64,000 nucleotides of DNA from Isochrysis galbana. Lineage: Eukaryota; Haptophyta; Isochrysidales; Isochrysidaceae. Under the pieces are notes generated by a model. That model saw only the letters and a list, made by a program, of their open reading frames with translations. It was not told where the DNA came from and did no database searches. Location: positions 2,240,808 to 2,304,807 of the forward strand of contig CM030939.1 in the NCBI GenBank assembly GCA_018136815.1, in the 5' to 3' direction. Positions 20,427-32,015 of the stretch are shown in pieces; positions within the stretch are counted from its first letter, which is position 1; each line of letters begins with the position of its first letter. A program made the translations under genes and the position numbers.

Positions 20427-21284
20427 TAAGCATTTACAGAATGATTGAATCAATTGATCCAATCTTTGCTGATGAGATCAATCTCAACTTAGATGGCAAG
20501 CTTTGCTGATGCAGGCTGCTAGCTTGATGCTTGGAGGCGGCAAGCTTTTCCCAGCTTTTTGCTCCGCGGAGCGCGTCCAAGCGTGCGGCGTGCAGGCGCG
20601 GCGGGCGCGGTCGGGGGGGCGCGCGGGGGGCGCGGGCCGGTGCGAGGGGCTAAGGGGGGGGGGAGGGGGAGAGGGGGAGAGGGGAGGGGGGGTGTCGAAC
20701 ACGCGATGACTACAGACTCATAGGCAGAGGGCCGTTCGATCGAGCCGGCAGCTGACGCGGCCGTAGAAGGGTCGTTGATTGTTGCTTGCGGGAAGATGTC
20801 TGACAGATCATAGTAAGAGTCGGGTCTGAGGGTGTCTGCGGTGGGTGCAACCGCAGATGACGCGCGCCTCATCTCCTGTAAACAACGGCAATCAACGAAG
20901 AAAGAGAAACAATCTGCAACAACAACGAAAGAGGTGGAATGATTCCGAAGACACGCGAAATGCAGTGAGCTTCAATCTCCGACAACCCTATTATTAGAGT
21001 CAAAGAGAGAGGTCACATAGGGGGGAGGGGAGGAAAGACAGCGGACGGAGCGTCGAGCGGGGGGGTCGCAAGAGGACGCGGGAGGATTACTGTATTTATT
21101 CTAGGTGTACATATATATATAAGATATAAGTCGTAATGGGTCAATCTTTTTTAAGATTGAAGATTGATCTTGCTGTCAATAGATGGACCAAGCTTTTGAC
21201 CAAGCGTTGGTGTAAATCTGATCAATCATCCATCTCCATCTTTCCCAAATTTTGAGCAATGAGCAATCATTCTGTAAATGCTTA
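20427..21284. mobile_element. 858-bp TIR DNA element with 8-bp TSD and introner geometry
   Basis: Perfect 21-bp terminal inverted repeats (start TAAGCATTTACAGAATG at 20,427; complement ending at 21,284) are flanked by the direct duplication GGCACAGG (20,419-20,426 and 21,285-21,292). The last G of the left duplication plus the TIR creates CAG|GTAAG, and the right duplication supplies CACAG|G. Removal of 20,426-21,291 as an intron would restore the pre-insertion sequence exactly. No transposase is visible. Internal sequence is G-rich (20,600-20,700) with a minus-strand Ser/Ala/Pro-rich frame of unknown meaning. Confidence 0.85.
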
Positions 21285-21372
21285 GGCACAGGCCGGACGA
21301 AGCGCACTCCCACGAGTAACTTCGATGGCGCGGCTGGGAGAAACACCTACACCTACGAGCCGGAGAACGGAG

Positions 21373-21513
21373 GAGATCATAGCGCAACGGCTCACGAAGG
21401 GCGTGACCCAGTACCAGTTTCAAGTCAAGTAGATTGGCTTCGACTCGAATGACAACACCTGGGAGCCGATCGAGCACCTCGCCGGCTGCGAGGATATAAT
21501 TTGCGAGATGAAG
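21373..21513 (+). pseudogene. Degenerate chromodomain (probably retroelement integrase tail)
   Basis: The reading EIIAQRLTKGVTQYQFQVK-stop-IGFDSNDNTWEPIEHL is a clear chromodomain, with TAG in place of the conserved Trp codon (VKW). It ends near CEDIICEMK. The TIR element at 20,427 is inserted just upstream, so the older host sequence here was probably a chromovirus-type LTR element or a host chromodomain gene. No intact integrase or RT was found next to it. Confidence 0.7.
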
Positions 21514-22380
21514 GATCGCGTATCGTGGTATAGGTATAGGTATAGATAGTAGTAGTAGTTGTAGTTGGGGTTCCAAGTAAGAAGTGACCTTGTCTCTATC
21601 TCTCTCTCTATGAGCCATGTAAGTGATGTAGAGCGTAGAGCCAGCGCGCTGCGAGCAGTATCGATATTTATTGCTTATTGCAAATTGTAAATTGTCTATT
21701 GTAAATTTTGCAAAACAAAAAACCGTTGGCAGCTCGCCGTCGGTCGCCTCGCCACTCGTCGCACTCGTTCTTCGTTCCTCGTTCCTCCCTCCTCCTCTCT
21801 CCTCTCTCCTCTCCTCTCTCATCATGAATCATGAATCCCCAGAGCAGCACCCCTGCCATGCTCGGTCTGCAAACCACCCACGACATCACGACATCGCGAC
21901 TAACGGCGTGAAGACGCGCAAGGCTCCCGTTAAGCCTCCATTGCGCAAGGGCAACCTCTGAACCTCTGGGCTACGGCCACCATCATCACTGAGCACCCGG
22001 CGACGCCAAGGGTTCGCTGCAACAACGGCGGTCTTGAGTTCACGCGGCGGGCTCCACGCGCATCAGGATGCACATCGTGCATGGTGGAGAAGTGCGCGTG
22101 CGACACGCCCGCGTTCTGCGAACTCAAGGACGAGCTCTCTGCGGCACTGTGGCTGCCGACAAAGAACAGAAGGCCTCCAGGCAAATCAATGTTGCTGCGA
22201 TCGCGTACACCCGCGCCGGCGTACCCTCCCTCACTCACGTACGCGCGGCGCCGGCGTACGTGATTTCGGTATTCAGTGTATTCAAGAGGGCCATTTTGAT
22301 TACATGTATTTGTGTTACACAACTAGGCTCGTATGACAGGACCATTTTTACCTGTAGGGAGATGACGTGATGGGAAGTGC
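21514..22380. other. Intergenic, decayed repeat sequence
   Basis: Includes a TATAGG microrepeat (21,530-21,545), a CT-rich tract (21,780-21,815), a Cys-rich out-of-context frame (22,030-22,140) and the short dispersed block at 22,268-22,326 shared with 12,448-12,500. No supported gene. Confidence 0.4.
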
Positions 22381-22567
22381 TGAGAGGAGAGAGTGGGAGG
22401 GGGGGGGGGTCCGTCCACACGGCCGGCCAGACGAGGGCTTCTCGCGCCCCCCCCCCCCCCCCCGCCCCTTCTTCCCGCCCGCCATCATCCATCTCTCCCT
22501 CGCCCCCCCCCCCCCCTCCCCGATTTCCCCCCATATTCTCTCTCTCGAAGCAGTTCTCTCCTTTGCT

Positions 22568-22671
22568 TTCTAGTACTCCTACTCTACCCTTGTTCTTCCT
22601 CTCCCTGCCGCCCTCATCTCTCTCCCCCCTCCACTCCCTCCCTCCCTCCCTCTCCCGTTCTTCTTGTACGA
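22568..22671 (+). promoter_or_regulatory. Candidate promoter/leader of the P450-lipoxygenase gene
   Basis: TAGTACTCCTACTCTACCC at 22,571 followed by ~90 bases of C/T-rich leader to the ATG at 22,672. Similar to the arrangements before 2,498 and 52,324. Confidence 0.4.
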
Positions 22672-25600
22672 ATGGCGGGCCCCTCTCCCTCGTCGGGGTC
22701 CACCTCGCCCACGCGGGCGCGCCGCAGCGTACCAGCACGCGTGCCGCGCCCCTCGGCAGGTCGCTCATTCTACAGCATTGTCCGCGGAGGCAGGTGTGCC
22801 GGAGGCGTGCCAGAAGGACTGCCAAAGGGAAAGGGGAGGCGAGGGAGAAGGCGCATGGACGAGGTTGGGGGAGGAGGGGGGGGGAAACGGAAGGGGAGCG
22901 AGCGCGCGTGCGCGCGGCAGGGGTAGGGCCAGAGAGCGCGAGGGGGAGGGGCAGGCGGGAGGGAGAGGCGGGAGGGAGGAGGGAGAGGTGGGCGGGAGGG
23001 GAGGAAGGGACAAAGAGGGAGAGGAGGCAAGGCGATGGGATAATTGCGTGGCTGGAGGGATATTCAGCGACCTGGCTGCTGCATCCCGCGTGTGCCGCAG
23101 GTGGATGCCGTCACACCGCAATGGGCCGCGCATCGCCTTTGTCCTCTTGCTTGCCTTCTCGCTCCGAGCCTTTGTTGTTACCTATTCTGGGCTCACGCAC
23201 TTGGCGTCTGTCCACTTGTTGCTCCAATCCCTCCTTGGAAGCGACCAAGATTGCGCCAGAACAGCCCTCAATGTTGTCTTCGGTGCACCCTGCACGCCTT
23301 TATGCCGACGTGGTGCTCATCCCCAGATGGTTGGCTGCTTGCAGGCAACGCGGCTCACTTCAGCTTTTGGCCCTCCCATTTGTTCCAGGTCTCCCCATAG
23401 CTATTGGGACTCACGGAGATCCGGCAACACATTTTGAACCCTACGTCCGTGCCGCCAGCTGGGATCCGTTCCCTTTTGGCAGTGGATGGGCGGTTCCCAC
23501 GTATGCTGATGTCGCTCGAATTCTCTCCTCATCAAGTCAATCGCGGGGTCTTGCGGTACTGGCACACCCCTTAGTCGTTTCGGACCCTGTACCACAACAG
23601 TGCATGCGCGACGACACCTTGATTTATCTACCGACCGGTGAGTGCATCACCGCGCGCCCGAAGCACGCCACATCATCACGCCTTCTCGAAGAACGTCGTT
23701 AGTGCTAAAACTTCAGTTCTTGCCATTGGCGGCAATCATAACCATTCTCCCATGCAACAACAGTCGATTGAGTTGTGTGAGATGGCTGCCATTTGAAATG
23801 TGAATGTAGTGCGACAGCCTTTCACTGCCGCATGGACACCTGTTGGTGGCCGCATGCCAACTAACGTGTTGTATCATCACGCATACAAAACCCTGTTCCA
23901 GGAGCTCTACATTCAGCAATCCGCAGTGCTCTGCATCAAAGCATCACTGGCTTCCATTGGAGCGGCGGTGGGCCGGCTCTGTCTCTTCCAGAACACATCT
24001 TTCCACCTCTTAAAAGTGATCTTCGTGGCACGGGTGGAGGTGAGTCAAAGCTGGCAAAAGTCAATCGATGGGGAGCCACCGAAGTCCGCGCTGTTGCTCT
24101 CCACAACATTTTCGAGCGCATCACGGGTGTCGCGCCATCCAGCACACTGTTAAAACAGATGCTCTTGTACTACGACCACTTGCCGCAGTGCCTTCTTTCC
24201 GCCTCCATCTTTGCTTCGGACGTCAACGCCACCGCTGCTGCTCGCCAGGCGACTGCAGCAGCCGTCGTAGACTCGCCGCTAGGCCGTCCGCTTGCCATAG
24301 CCGCTGCAGCAGCAGGGCTAGCTAATCCTAGCGAGGCGCTCGCCCAGCAAGTGGCGGACGGAATGTTGTTTGCCGGTGAGCACATATTGACCATGCCCTC
24401 CCACCGGGCAAGTCGCCAGAGATTGCACCGCGCTTGTGCTTATCTACCGGCCCTTGCTAGTCCCCCGTTTACCACGCGGAAGGGCATGATCGCGACTCTC
24501 CCCCTCCCTCCCCGCCACTCTCCCACCCCGGTGTGCTTGTCGACCGGCTTCGCTGCTTTCATGGTCAGGTGGCTATGGCACAACCCACCTTGCCCTTGGT
24601 GCTCTCGAGCGCCTTCGTGCCGATCCCGCATCCCAAGTTTCTCTATGGCAGGAATACGGGGGGCGGCGATACCTATTGGAGACGGCGCGCCTCGATCCAC
24701 CCGTCACCGGCGTTCGGGCGCTTGCACCTGCGGGCGGCTTCAATCTCACGAAGCGTGACGGGTCATCTATTTTTGTACCGGAGGGCTCCCCAATGCAGCT
24801 GCTCATCTCTCATGCAAATCGTGATAGGAGGGCCTTTGCGCGTCCATACGAGTTTGACCCTGGACGGCCAAGTAAGTTGCTTGCCCTCATCCGTAGATCT
24901 ACTGCCTTGCCTGGGGCAGCAATGGTGACTGAGGCAGTGGAGGGCGTGATCAGGCCTGTGGAAGGTCCACTAAACGCAAGGGCACATTATCACACAAGCA
25001 ATGGCTATTGATGGACATGATGGCCTGAGACGATTCGCCTCCAAGGGCTCGGGCAAGCCATGATAGCTCTCTTGCTAAGTGCCTCGTCCCACCGATCATG
25101 TTCTCGTGGCAGCCTTGCACAAGCTCCTCTCTTGGAACGGCATTGAGATGGATGTCTCAGTGGGTGTAGCCCCTCGGGGCTGTCCTGGTCACGACCTTTC
25201 GTTGGACATTGCTCTCAAGATTGTCGCTGAAGCCATGCCCCGACCCAATGATCCGCCTACCCCCTTAGCTGAGCTCGAGCAGGCAGGTGCGTCGTCCTTG
25301 CCCATGGACAATAGTCGTGAGAGCTCCAGAGCCCTGCGCTCTAGGGAGATGCCATAGGGAGTGGATACATCCAGCGTTGAGGCGAACATTCGACGGCAGC
25401 ATGGCCGCTGGTGTTCTCGATGACGTTTTGCTCCATAATTGTGGCCACAGGCCCCGTCCTTTCCCTCGAGGAACATGCGCGTGAATCCACGACTGAGCGC
25501 GATAGAGCCTTCGTCCTCGTCTCCCCCACCGCGGACGCAGCACAGTATCTCTATTTCGCGATGGGCTGTGCCAACTTGCTTGGCGGGATTGTTATTCACG

Positions 25601-28600
25601 CTATCGATCCGGCTTTCGCTCGTGGCGAAATGGTGACCCCCCACGGACTTACCCGCCCAACTTGAAAGCCAATGCCGCGAGGGGCCATACTTCGCGCTCC
25701 TTTCAGAGCCTGCGACATCACCTCTCCTGAGGCTTGCGCCCGACTCGCCAACTGGGCTTGGCCTCTTGCCTTCAGGACGTGACAAACTCCACCCACTTCT
25801 CCCTTTACCCTCAGGTCCTTTCCGTCGGCGCATTCACTGCGGGACAGGCGAGTGACGATATCCATGCGCACAGCACCTCGCGCTCACTATTCCCTCTTCC
25901 CTCGCTGGGATGCGCGTCAACACCCTACTGGACACGCACCATAGTCGCGCGAGCTACAATTCCTTGTCACCCAAGGGGCTTGCACACGCGTGCACACAAC
26001 ATGACAATGTGGTCATGCTCACCCGACACGCCCGGGATGGGTAATTTTATCTCAGGTTCTAGTGACTGCCGGGTGGTTTGCATTAACACAACAGCTCAAG
26101 CTAGGCGAGATTTATCTTCCTGGAGACTCCGGACTCGTCCAAGTCAAGAATTGGCTCGGCATGTTGCACTTCATCGGATACATTGCATGCGGTTACTCAA
26201 TGCTACGCATGGGCATCATTCTGAGGTATGTGCGCTGGGCGTGTTCAGACGGCGATGGCGTCAAACCCTCGCCGTATCACTTGCATTTGTATGCGCTCCA
26301 TCAATCGAAATTGTTTGTCGCCGTATTTACAGCCACCCCACCTCAATGCATTCTTTACCCATTTTTTATGCCCCTCGGTACCTGTCGACATCTTGACCAA
26401 TAGATACCGGCACGGTGATCCGAATGGCGTCTCACCAGCGGTGACCCGCCTTGCGTGCCGGCGAGCGCTAGTCACTTCTCTGATTGCCATCGGGCTGTTG
26501 TGCACCGTGTACCTTCTTGTTGGCGTTGAATTCGGCGCCGAAAGATACGCGGTAAGGAAGTCGGCGGAGTGAAGGGGGGCCTTTAGAGGCCTCAACGTGC
26601 CAGCTACGCCCCCCGCCACTCCAATCTGTACAGGCACTTGCCACCGTCATCTACTTGCCGGGCCATGCCAATGCTGTCTATGGCATCGCTTCTTACTGGT
26701 TGGAAGATGGTGCCCCGATTTTTCGGCCAGGCGTCGAGGTGAGCGCGTAGCACATGTGCGTGGTCATAGAGGAACCAAGCGTGTTGCCCAATAGTAGATG
26801 CCGGGAGTGCCGCATTAAAGCGTCATGCCACACGGCTGCAGCCCAAAATGCCGCCTTTCGGTAGCTTCCCCATGGCTACTCCCCTGGTGCCCCAGCTTCT
26901 CTTATGCGCGCTGATGGGCACGATGGGTGCCGCAAATATCCTATACGAAGCAGTTCTTGGCGTCGCTCTTGCCGACAAGGGAGGATCCGTGTTGCATTGG
27001 CTCGCAGAGCAGGTACGGCCATGCTCGCATAGAAAGGCATTGCAGGGCTTTGCTTGTCATGCCGCCACCCGCCTCGATCCCCATCTGCCCATTCGTCCCA
27101 TCCTTAGGTCCTTGGAGCTGGCTACGCAGGCGTATGTGTGGCTGTAGCATACTTCTTGCCCTTGGTTGTGCTCGTTCGCGCTGCGATTTACGTCGACCGA
27201 TCTCTTATGTGCACTGAGCCACTGGGCTTCCCGAGGTGGGTAGATGCTTGCTGCGCTCTCACGCGATGTGCACGGCTTGCGCGACCTGAAATCTTCTCAT
27301 CAATCTTCCCCCATCATGCTGCGCAGCATCGCTGCAATTCGGCGAGTACTAAGGTGGAAGCATAGACTCATGGTGATGTTCCCTCTACTGCTCTTTCCCA
27401 TTCACACCCTTCTTCTTCCAGCATTTGCGCGCGATCTTCTGGGCTGCAAGGGTCAACAAGCCATACAGTCACGAGCACTCTGGATCGGAGGCCGAAGTTC
27501 GTGTGAAGCGCAAACCTCAACTTCGCCTCCTCATGTTGGGAATGAGCCCGCGATGTTGCAGCTTGATTTCATGCCGGTCGTTGATAGTGGAACCCATCCG
27601 CCCTTCCCGTCGCTTCCACCGCCGCCATCCGGTCCGTTGCCCACCACGATGCGATCAGCCGATCCGCCTTTGCCCCCGCCACCTCCGCCACCTCTGATCC
27701 CACTACCCGCACCGAAGGACCCCATCGTGGCACCTTATCCACCTCCGCCTCGCCCGTCCATTGCTATGCCAGGTATTGCCGAGCCGATTAAGCCACCGTA
27801 CCCACCTCCGCCAGCCCGTCCACCCATTCCGATCCCAGCCGCCGTTGGTCTCGCGAACGCCCCCATGGTCCTTGCTCCGTCATTGAAGTCGAGCACGACG
27901 CCCAATGCCGATGCGGGTGTGTCCGACGCCGAGGGCGAATGCTCTGCACCAATCAGCAACGCGACGAGTCCCATGGAATGCGTGAATGACCCTACGAGAG
28001 AGCTAGACCTATACACGGGCTTATTCTTCTCCTTGATCAAAGCTCTCGATGACGGCGTGCAACCTGAAGGCTCCATCATTCGGCTGCCGAAAGCGGAACC
28101 CGTGCGCCCGTTGCCAAAGATAGAATTCCTTCCCGGGCTCCTTGGCGCCGTCTTTGATGAGGACGAGGCACTCGCTATGAGCGGCGCGTTAATGAATCAG
28201 GCGAGTTCAAATCCCAATTATGCGGCATGTACAGAGCTATGCCATCTTCACCCGAATATTGCAAGGCAAGAAGTATGAGTGCCGAGCACGGGAACAGCTC
28301 TTCCTCGTTTTGGTGGCCCATGCCTTGTTGTCCTTTCTGCTCGTTAGGTATTTGACCAGTACATGCAGAGCCCAACGTTGCATCCCATTGTTGACACGAA
28401 CATGCCATGGTGGGAGGGCGGTTGGGACGCGCCCCACCCGACCTTTGGTGCCACAACGGGCGGCCTCACTACGGTGGATAATGTCACTTCACCGACACCT
28501 GGAGGTGCTGGCGATGGATTGGACCTGAGCCGTCAGCGATCCGTCGCAATTGATGTTTTAATTCGCAGAGTGATGCGTCGGTTGGCGGGGGAGTCAATGC

Positions 28601-30897
28601 CTGAACCTGCATCTGCATCGGCAGTTTCATACGATTACGGCGACAGTCTTGCCAGCATAGACGAGGGCCTTGCCCAGATCGCTTTTGGAGGACTTGCAGC
28701 CCATGTTTTGAGGAAGCTGGATGCCGTGGAAGTAGCCTCACAGGAGACAAAGGATGGGAGACAAAGTCATGCTACACCTTGCAATCATGTGCCCCGCGCT
28801 CCGGTAGGTTCCACTTTCGTATCGGATTTCACGTGGATGTGTACGTTGGGCGTTCGTCCCGGGTTCGAGCGCTACGGCGCCGCGGCGTATTTCAATGAGC
28901 ATGCACAGCTGATTGCTATTTGGTGGTCTCACGGCCAAGCGATGCTTACTCAAGTCGACGGGGAAAGGCGAGGAGTGCCCCCTGCCCGTTGGGGACTCTC
29001 GAGCGGGCCTGAGCTTCGCCTGTTGCGGGTGCGTTTGGAGGGCTTCTGCTACCACTGAGCCGCATGCCCACATCATTCCTTCAGGTGGATTCACGCTGCA
29101 TGGGCATATCGGTGCTCAGCTTTGACCGGAGTCACCTTGAGAGACCACCTTGTCGGTACACACCTGGTACGGTCGTTTGCGAGGCGCTCCCCTTCGCGCC
29201 AAGGCGCAATCCGCAACCAAGGCCTTCAAGGCTTGGTTGTGCTCTAGATCCATCACGGTCCTAGTTATTCTCCCAATTCATCGCAGGTCGTCGCGAACGC
29301 TCTGGTCACGGCCACTCGTGATGAGATGAGCAGCGGTCACCCCATCCGAAGGTTGCTAAAGCCTTTCACTTACCGGACGGTGCGCCCGCACGCGCGTAGT
29401 CCACCTTGCCGAGTCTTGCGGGATAGGAGCGGGCGAGCGTGTGAGATGGAAACACAGTATGCATGTCGAGATGCGCTCAAGGACGTGCGATCGGGTCACC
29501 TGGATTTGATCGCTGACTCCACCTAGGCTTCATCAAGGTACCTCCCTGTTCACACATGCCTACACGTAATTTCATCTAGTGTTTTGTGTTTTCCCGATTT
29601 CATCTTGTGTACTTCTCTCTGCCCACGTTTCCCAGGTCGTGGTAAACCGCGCAGCTCGGCCTTTGCTATGCACACAGTACTCCCTCTTGCATCGCTCCGT
29701 TGCGCTTGACGCACATGGGTTGGCGATGGCCTTCAACGAAAGCGTTCGGGACGTCAGAAACGGATTTGATCCTCTCGACAAACACGCCATCCTGGATCAC
29801 AAAACTGTGGTGCGTATAGAAAGTTGCTACGCACGTCCACGCCTCTAGGAAGCACTATAGATTCTCTCTTTCACCTTTGTCGCGATGTGCAGGTGACTTC
29901 GCAGGGCGACGAGGCCCTGACGCCGTTTGCTGCGGATGCCACCCGATTTCGCGCTGCCATTCAATCTTATGTGGCTGCGTACATCAACATCTACTACCCT
30001 ACTGACTCCACTGACCTTACCGAGAGAGCGGCTATGTCGGCGTCGCTTGGTGAAGTGTCGCGTAAGGAGACTCTGATTCACGGCTCATGTCCAATGCTGG
30101 AGCCGGGCTCTCCATGCGCCGACACGCAGCTTGGGGCTTGGTGGGAACGGCTGCGCTCGGAGTTTCCTCTGCTAGCACCCCTGTGTGCCCCTCCCACTGG
30201 CACGTGTCCAAGTTCCAGCAACGGGTGCAGCAGCAACGGGGCGGCCAACATTGGCCCACACGATTCGACTTCCCCACGTTGGCAGCTTATCGAGTTGCTC
30301 ACAAGCTTCGTGTTCCACGTCAGTGCCGTGCATACTCATGTAGGCTCAGCCTTCGAGATGGTGAAAGATCCGCGCTTTTCAGGCTCAAAAATCCGGCCTC
30401 AACAACATTTGAGCGACGTGCAAGCGGCAGTACAGGTGATTGAATCGCAGCGAGCGGGCACTCGGTATCCTGCAGTTCGCGCTACGCCGTCGGCCTGCTA
30501 CCGTGTACTGCGGCCCGACGATGCCCTTACAAGACGCAAGTTCGCCCAAGTGCTCCGCAGGCCCTTTCCATCGCCTTGGTAACTGGCTATAAGCAGCCGA
30601 TGATCGTGAACTCGTTTGCGCACTTACTCCTACGAGACAAACACCTCAATCGGACAAAGGTAAGACTTTGACGTCGGGCTCGGTGTGGCTGGTGTCCTGC
30701 GATGTTCGCCCGTTCTATTTCATTTCTGCTCCTAACTTCTCTGCTTGCTCGTTCTTGGTATTTTGCAGGCAATCCAAAGAGCATGGCAAGATGAGCTGTT
30801 GGCGGTGTCAGATCGTGTCCGTCAGCTTAATGTGCATCGCCGCTTCCGTATTGCTGCTTTCGATCCACGAATAGTCGGATCGAGCGTTGCCATCTGA
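22672..30897 (+). CDS. Cytochrome P450 - multi-pass membrane region - lipoxygenase fusion
   Basis: Many-exon gene. Exon 1 (22,672-22,793) joins in phase to exon 2 (from 23,101), which encodes a transmembrane anchor (AFVLLLAFSLRAFVVTYSG). P450 signatures follow: ExxR helix K as LETARLDPPVTG (~24,690), FVPEGSPMQLLISHANRD and the meander YEFDPGRP (~24,850), and the haem loop APRGCPGHDLSL with Cys codon at 25,181. Between 25,410 and 27,450 several exons encode about six hydrophobic helices, then a Pro-rich linker. The C-terminal module (from ~28,380) is a lipoxygenase ending at the canonical terminal Ile (GSSVAI-stop, 30,895-30,897). All parts share one strand, and I saw no start/leader signal in between. 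Single-gene status rests on this; not all middle exons are resolved. Likely membrane-bound oxylipin synthase: LOX makes a fatty-acid hydroperoxide, the P450 converts it. Confidence 0.72.
23101..25260 (+). CDS. P450 module of the fusion gene
   Basis: Pieces in order: membrane anchor (23,101-23,190), LPFVPGLPIAIGTHGD (~23,370), a segment ending at donor ACCG|GTGAGT (~23,640), RQPFTAAWTP (~23,815), EVRAVALHNIFERITGV (~24,080-24,130), an I-helix region VADGMLFAGEH (~24,360), then WQEYGGRRYLLETARLDPPV with the ExxR motif, FDPGRP, and the Cys loop. Some introns appear very short (about 20-60 bases). The I-helix lacks an obvious (A/G)GxxTT, as in P450s that rearrange hydroperoxides rather than activate O2, which would suit a partner of a lipoxygenase; this is inference. 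Confidence 0.75.
27580..27850 (+). other. Proline-rich linker between membrane and lipoxygenase modules
   Basis: PPPPPPPLIPLP and repeated AP-Y-PPPP(R/A)P motifs encoded by CCA/CCG/CCT-rich sequence inside the ORF 27,244-28,278. Follows the last hydrophobic segment (MFPLLLFPIHTLLLPAFA). Confidence 0.7.
28380..30897 (+). CDS. Lipoxygenase module of the fusion gene
   Basis: Resolved exons: 29,085-29,166, 29,287-29,379, 29,636-29,809, 29,893-30,435, 30,561-30,659 and 30,769-30,897, all phase-matched. The first carries the iron-binding HxxxxH as RDHLVGTHL, joined to VVANALVTATRDEMSSGHPI and RRLLKPFTYRT, then VVVNRAARPLL. Later come SYVAAYINIYYPTDS, LGAWWERL, and FHVSAVHTHVGSAF. The last gives the third His, but the usual Asn ligand position reads Gly. 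The chain ends in Ile, the terminal carboxylate ligand. Upstream, FVSDFTWMCTLGVRPGFERYG (28,815-28,880) matches the N-terminal part of the catalytic domain. A non-haem-iron dioxygenase of polyunsaturated fatty acids is expected. Confidence 0.85.
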
Positions 30898-31424
30898 TGG
30901 CCATTTTAAAGGGTTGAAATTCCGCCGAGACATGAGCACCCACTCGATCGTTATCTTCGCTCTCGTCTTGCATATCTATATCTTACCTCTTGGTGATTTG
31001 TCTACGTCTACTTGCTACTTGTACGGCTGTGGGGGCGTTGGCGTGTTTCTCCCTCGACCGCTTTTTCGGCAATCGAAAGGGTGAAGGTTGGGGCGCCGGG
31101 AAGAGCGGCTAAGGCTCGTATGACACATGAACTCGCACAAATGGGATAGATATGGGCAACCGCAGTAAGTTAAACGATGTATCTGAATCGCCGATGGATG
31201 GACAACCGGGTAGTGGGCCACACAAGGAGGGATGAGCAATCGATGTGAGATCATCGTTGATCAATTCAGTATATGGAGGCGGCTTGCTTTCATTCGGTAC
31301 CACCGCATGAGGTGGAAGCGAGGGAGTCAACTCCCACATAGAGAATGCGTGTAGACCTTCACAACTTCATCCTACAATATAGGATATAGCCTTTATCCTC
31401 AACTATCGTTAAATCGATAGGTTC
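30898..31424. other. 3' flank of the P450-LOX gene
   Basis: T-rich, no gene recognised. Confidence 0.4.
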
Positions 31425-31599
31425 ATGGAGCGCGCGCCGCTCCCCTCCTCGGAGCCTCCTCCTCTGCCGCCCACCTTGCTAGCACGCCGGACGATTGGCG
31501 TTTTTTATGTCGAGTCGCGTCGTTTTTTGTCGTCCATTTCTCGTCGTTCTCTTCGCTGTACTGCAGCACGTTGCGTCTGCGCGCGTCATGGACCCCCTC
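31425..31599 (+). other. ATGGAGCGCGCG start-like segment
   Basis: MERAPLPSSEPPPLPPTLLARR-like start resembling the first codons at 8,703 and 16,249 (ATGGAGCG), followed by no long conserved frame. May be a retroelement ORF1 start remnant. Confidence 0.25.
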
Positions 31600-31730
31600 T
31601 AGGGGGTCCCTCGGTCCACCCAGAGAGCCAGCCGGGGCAGCTCGGGGGGCAGTGGAGGCTGGGGTTGTGCCCCTAGGCCTCTCCTGCCTCTCCCTCGCTC
31701 GCCTCGCCGGTCGTGGGTGCTTTCCTGGCG
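31600..31730 (+). repeat. Dispersed GC-rich repeat shared with 47.74-47.89 kb
   Basis: GGGGCAGCTC(G/A)GGGGGCAGTGGAGGCTGGGG and CCTCTCCCTCGCTCGCCTCGC-type blocks recur at 47,740-47,885 in inverse orientation. Confidence 0.75.
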
Positions 31731-31921
31731 GCTCGGGTGGTCTGTGGCGAAGGGGGGGATGAGTACGATGGGTGCCATTGCAAGCGACAGACGAATGCGT
31801 GTGGCGCGCCGCAAGCGCCCACTGAGTGTCCGGGCAGCTGTGTTGACTGCTCAGCCCCGGCCTTTCCGGACAAGTGTGTTGACTGCTCAGCCCCTACAAG
31901 TCGTTTACCTTTGCATTTGGT

Positions 31922-32015
31922 ACCCCCGCGGGCGCGACCGGAAATTCTTTACAGGTAGAGCGTGAGCGCGCGTGACAGCGGGGGGGGAGAGGGGAGGGGG
32001 GTCCAATCGCCACAC
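31922..32015 (+). repeat. Dispersed GCGTGAGCGCGCGTGAC repeat, copy 2
   Basis: CCCCCGCGGGCGCGACCG, TTCTTTAC, AGAGCGTGAGCGCGCGTGAC, then a G-run and AATCGC. Closest to the copy at 44,268. Just upstream, GTGTTGACTGCTCAGCCCC is directly repeated (31,840-31,890). Confidence 0.7.

Noticed and set aside
27531..28079. Gly-rich minus-strand frames opposite the Pro-rich linker
   Set aside because: Shadows of the P450-LOX coding sequence.
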